Assembly: GCF_027853235.1 (NCBI RefSeq)
Contig: NZ_WKJG01000028.1
Location: forward strand, 159,705-223,704
Reading direction: 5' to 3'
DNA: 64,000 bases
Origin: Aliibacillus thermotolerans
GTDB taxonomy: Bacteria > Bacillota > Bacilli > Bacillales > Marinococcaceae
The notes under the pieces: generated by a model
Databases searched by the model: none
What the model was told of the DNA's origin: nothing
The model's input: only the letters and a program-made list of their open reading frames with translations
Program-made: the position numbers and the translations under genes
In this document: in pieces, positions 62,810 through 64,000 of the stretch
Position numbering within the stretch: the stretch's first letter is position 1
Layout of the letters: each line of letters begins with the position of its first letter

Positions 62810-63652
62810 TCAGATTACAGATGATTTAGCTTTTTGTTCGCGTTTATATTCGGCGGGTGTGCGATAGTTTAATGAACCGTGTATTCGAATATTATTAAAC
62901 CAATTTACGTAATCAAAAAGTGCAAGATCAAGTGCTTCTTGGCAAGGAAAAACGGCACCGTTAACGAATTCTGTTTTAATGGTTTTAAACATTGCTTCAG
63001 CAACGGCATTGTCATAAGGGGTTCCTTTTTCACTCAAGGATCTCTTAATGCCAAATGCTTCGAGCGCGTCGTCGATAAGCTGATTTTTAAATTCACTACC
63101 TCTGTCGGTATGAAATAATTCAAGCTGATTTAGATTGTATGGAACCGATGCAAAGGCGCGCTGAACTAAAGCTGCAGTTTTTTGTGGACCAGAACTGTAG
63201 CCAATCATTTCACGATTATATAAGTCTACTAAAACACAGATATAGTGCCATTTATGACCAACACGGACATACGTTAAATCACTTACAACTACCTTTAATT
63301 CCTTATCCTGATTGAATTCTCGATTCAGTACATTACCAATTTCAGATTCATTTACTTTTAATTTTGTGGGTTTAAACTGAGCCACTGTATACTTAGATAC
63401 AAGCCCTTGTTCTTTCATAATTCGACCAATGCGGCGGCGTGAAACTTGCCAACCAAGTTTTTGCAACTCTACTTTTATTTTTCTTTGACCATAAATATTG
63501 CGACTGTTTTTAAATATTTCAACAACTAATTTCGTGAGTTCTTTTTCCTGGTTATCACGTTCCTTCGCTTCATAATAATACGTACTTCTTGGAATTTGCA
63601 GGACGTCGCACATTGCTGATACCGAGTATTTGTGAGCGTTATTTCGAATCAC
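62810..63652 (-). CDS. IS3-family transposase OrfB
   Basis: A 280-residue integrase-core transposase. The N-terminal AMCDVLQIPRSTYYYE, an HTH_21 segment (NIYGQRKIKVELQKLGWQVSRRRIGRIM), and the DDE triad in VVSDLTYV, LFHTDRGSEF and NAVAEAMFKTIK are intact, with the final RIHGSLNYRTPAEYK typical of IS3. It begins at GTG 63652 in the same reading frame as orfA, separated from it only by TGA and three codons. Confidence 0.9.
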   Translation of the reverse strand: MIRNNAHKYSVSAMCDVLQIPRSTYYYEAKERDNQEKELTKLVVEIFKNSRNIYGQRKIKVELQKLGWQVSRRRIGRIMKEQGLVSKYTVAQFKPTKLKVNESEIGNVLNREFNQDKELKVVVSDLTYVRVGHKWHYICVLVDLYNREMIGYSSGPQKTAALVQRAFASVPYNLNQLELFHTDRGSEFKNQLIDDALEAFGIKRSLSEKGTPYDNAVAEAMFKTIKTEFVNGAVFPCQEALDLALFDYVNWFNNIRIHGSLNYRTPAEYKREQKAKSSVI

Positions 63653-63661
63653 ATCTACGCA

Positions 63662-63943
63662 TCAAGACATTATCAGCGCGGCTTGCTTTAAAATATCATT
63701 TTCCATCGCAAGCCTATGGTTTTCTTTTCTGAGTTTAAGTAACTCCTCTTGTTCGGGTGTTCGATTGTCCTTTTCTTCAAATGAACCAGTGGCTTTATGT
63801 TGGCGAACCCATTTATCAAAAGCAGATGGTGTTAGATCGTATTCTTTAATTATCTCACCTCTAGGCTTACCAGATGCATGAAGCCCGACAATTTGTTCTT
63901 TGAATTCTTTTGTAAACATTCTTCTTTTTCTTTTAGTCATCAT
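63662..63943 (-). CDS. IS3-family OrfA (HTH protein)
   Basis: A 93-residue protein: helix-turn-helix FTKEFKEQIVGLHASGKPRGEIIKEYDLTPSAFDKWVRQH (read in parts) and a leucine-zipper tail (EEELLKLRKENHRLAMENDILKQAALIMS-type). GGAGGAG precedes the start. It ends in an in-frame TGA directly before orfB. It is not the same IS type as the neighbouring element; the HTH and zipper sequences differ. Confidence 0.9.
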   Translation of the reverse strand: MMTKRKRRMFTKEFKEQIVGLHASGKPRGEIIKEYDLTPSAFDKWVRQHKATGSFEEKDNRTPEQEELLKLRKENHRLAMENDILKQAALIMS

Positions 63944-64000
63944 TGATTCTCCTCCGACATACGTTGAATCAAGTTTATATGACCTTAATGAATCTGTCCA

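Larger units (their letters stand above)
62686..64000 (-). mobile_element. Second IS3-family insertion sequence
   Basis: Contains orfA and an intact orfB. The 5' terminal repeat starts with TGGACAGATTCATTAAGG on the minus strand and ends exactly at the window edge (plus-strand TGTCCA, 63995-64000). The 3' boundary is not resolved; it lies somewhere in 62680-62740. A 22-bp hairpin sits in the 3' non-coding part. Confidence 0.75.

Noticed and set aside
1-64000. tRNA, rRNA and prophage genes
   Set aside because: None were recognised; no tRNA-like cloverleaf, rRNA segment or phage structural gene was seen on either strand.

Overview
This 64 kb window comes from an endospore-forming, motile Bacillaceae bacterium, probably a halo/alkaliphilic Bacillus relative. 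The evidence is the spoIIB-maf-radC-mreBCD-minCD-spoIVFAB-rplU-prp-rpmA chromosomal block, a YkvU/SpoVB-like flippase, the ytxGH stress pair, IDEAL-domain and DUF1659/DUF2922/YvrJ small proteins, strong AGGAGG ribosome binding sites and a BCCT osmolyte transporter. Almost all genes lie on the minus strand.

Left part (1-17 kb). A propionate operon reads leftwards: biotin carboxylase, a TetR regulator, biotin carrier, carboxyltransferase, both methylmalonyl-CoA mutase subunits and MeaB. Together they turn propionyl-CoA into succinyl-CoA. A consensus sigma-A promoter with an 18-bp palindrome just downstream of its -10 sits ahead of accC and is the obvious TetR target. Next come a di-heme cytochrome c peroxidase lipoprotein, a FapA/DUF342 protein, ytxG-ytxH, and the preQ0/preQ1 operon queCDEF with the flippase.

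Middle (18-35 kb). This is a patchwork of short transcription units: KtrA-like K+ channel gating protein plus BCCT transporter, hmp/nsrR with a shared NsrR-like operator, mgtE, small membrane proteins, two ResA-type thioredoxins and DUF418. Between them lie unusually large non-coding stretches filled with repeats. The most striking is a REP-like array at 18.40-18.85 kb that recurs at 34.43-34.67 kb with the same internal geometry (modules of about 145 bp built from alternating TCATRCGAC / GTCGTATGA half-sites at fixed offsets).

Right-middle (35-54 kb). cheA-cheW-cheY, followed by a decayed cheX/cheC-type gene; pstB-phoU with a PhoP-box-like promoter but without pstSCA; an MBL hydrolase; then the cell-shape, division and sporulation block from rpmA to comC. 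spo0B-obg, which normally follow rpmA, are absent.

Right end (54-64 kb). Two tandem, translationally coupled membrane-anchored proteins combine leucine-rich repeats, a chitobiase-C-like domain, a CotH kinase domain and bacterial Ig-like domains. Beyond them is a mobile-element graveyard: a 5'-truncated tnpB with an intact right end, a frameshifted IS3-family element, a sodium:solute symporter fragment truncated by it, and a second IS3-family element ending exactly at the window edge.

Start codons were chosen from visible ribosome binding sites and often differ from the longest open frame. All family assignments are from reading the sequence, without database searches.
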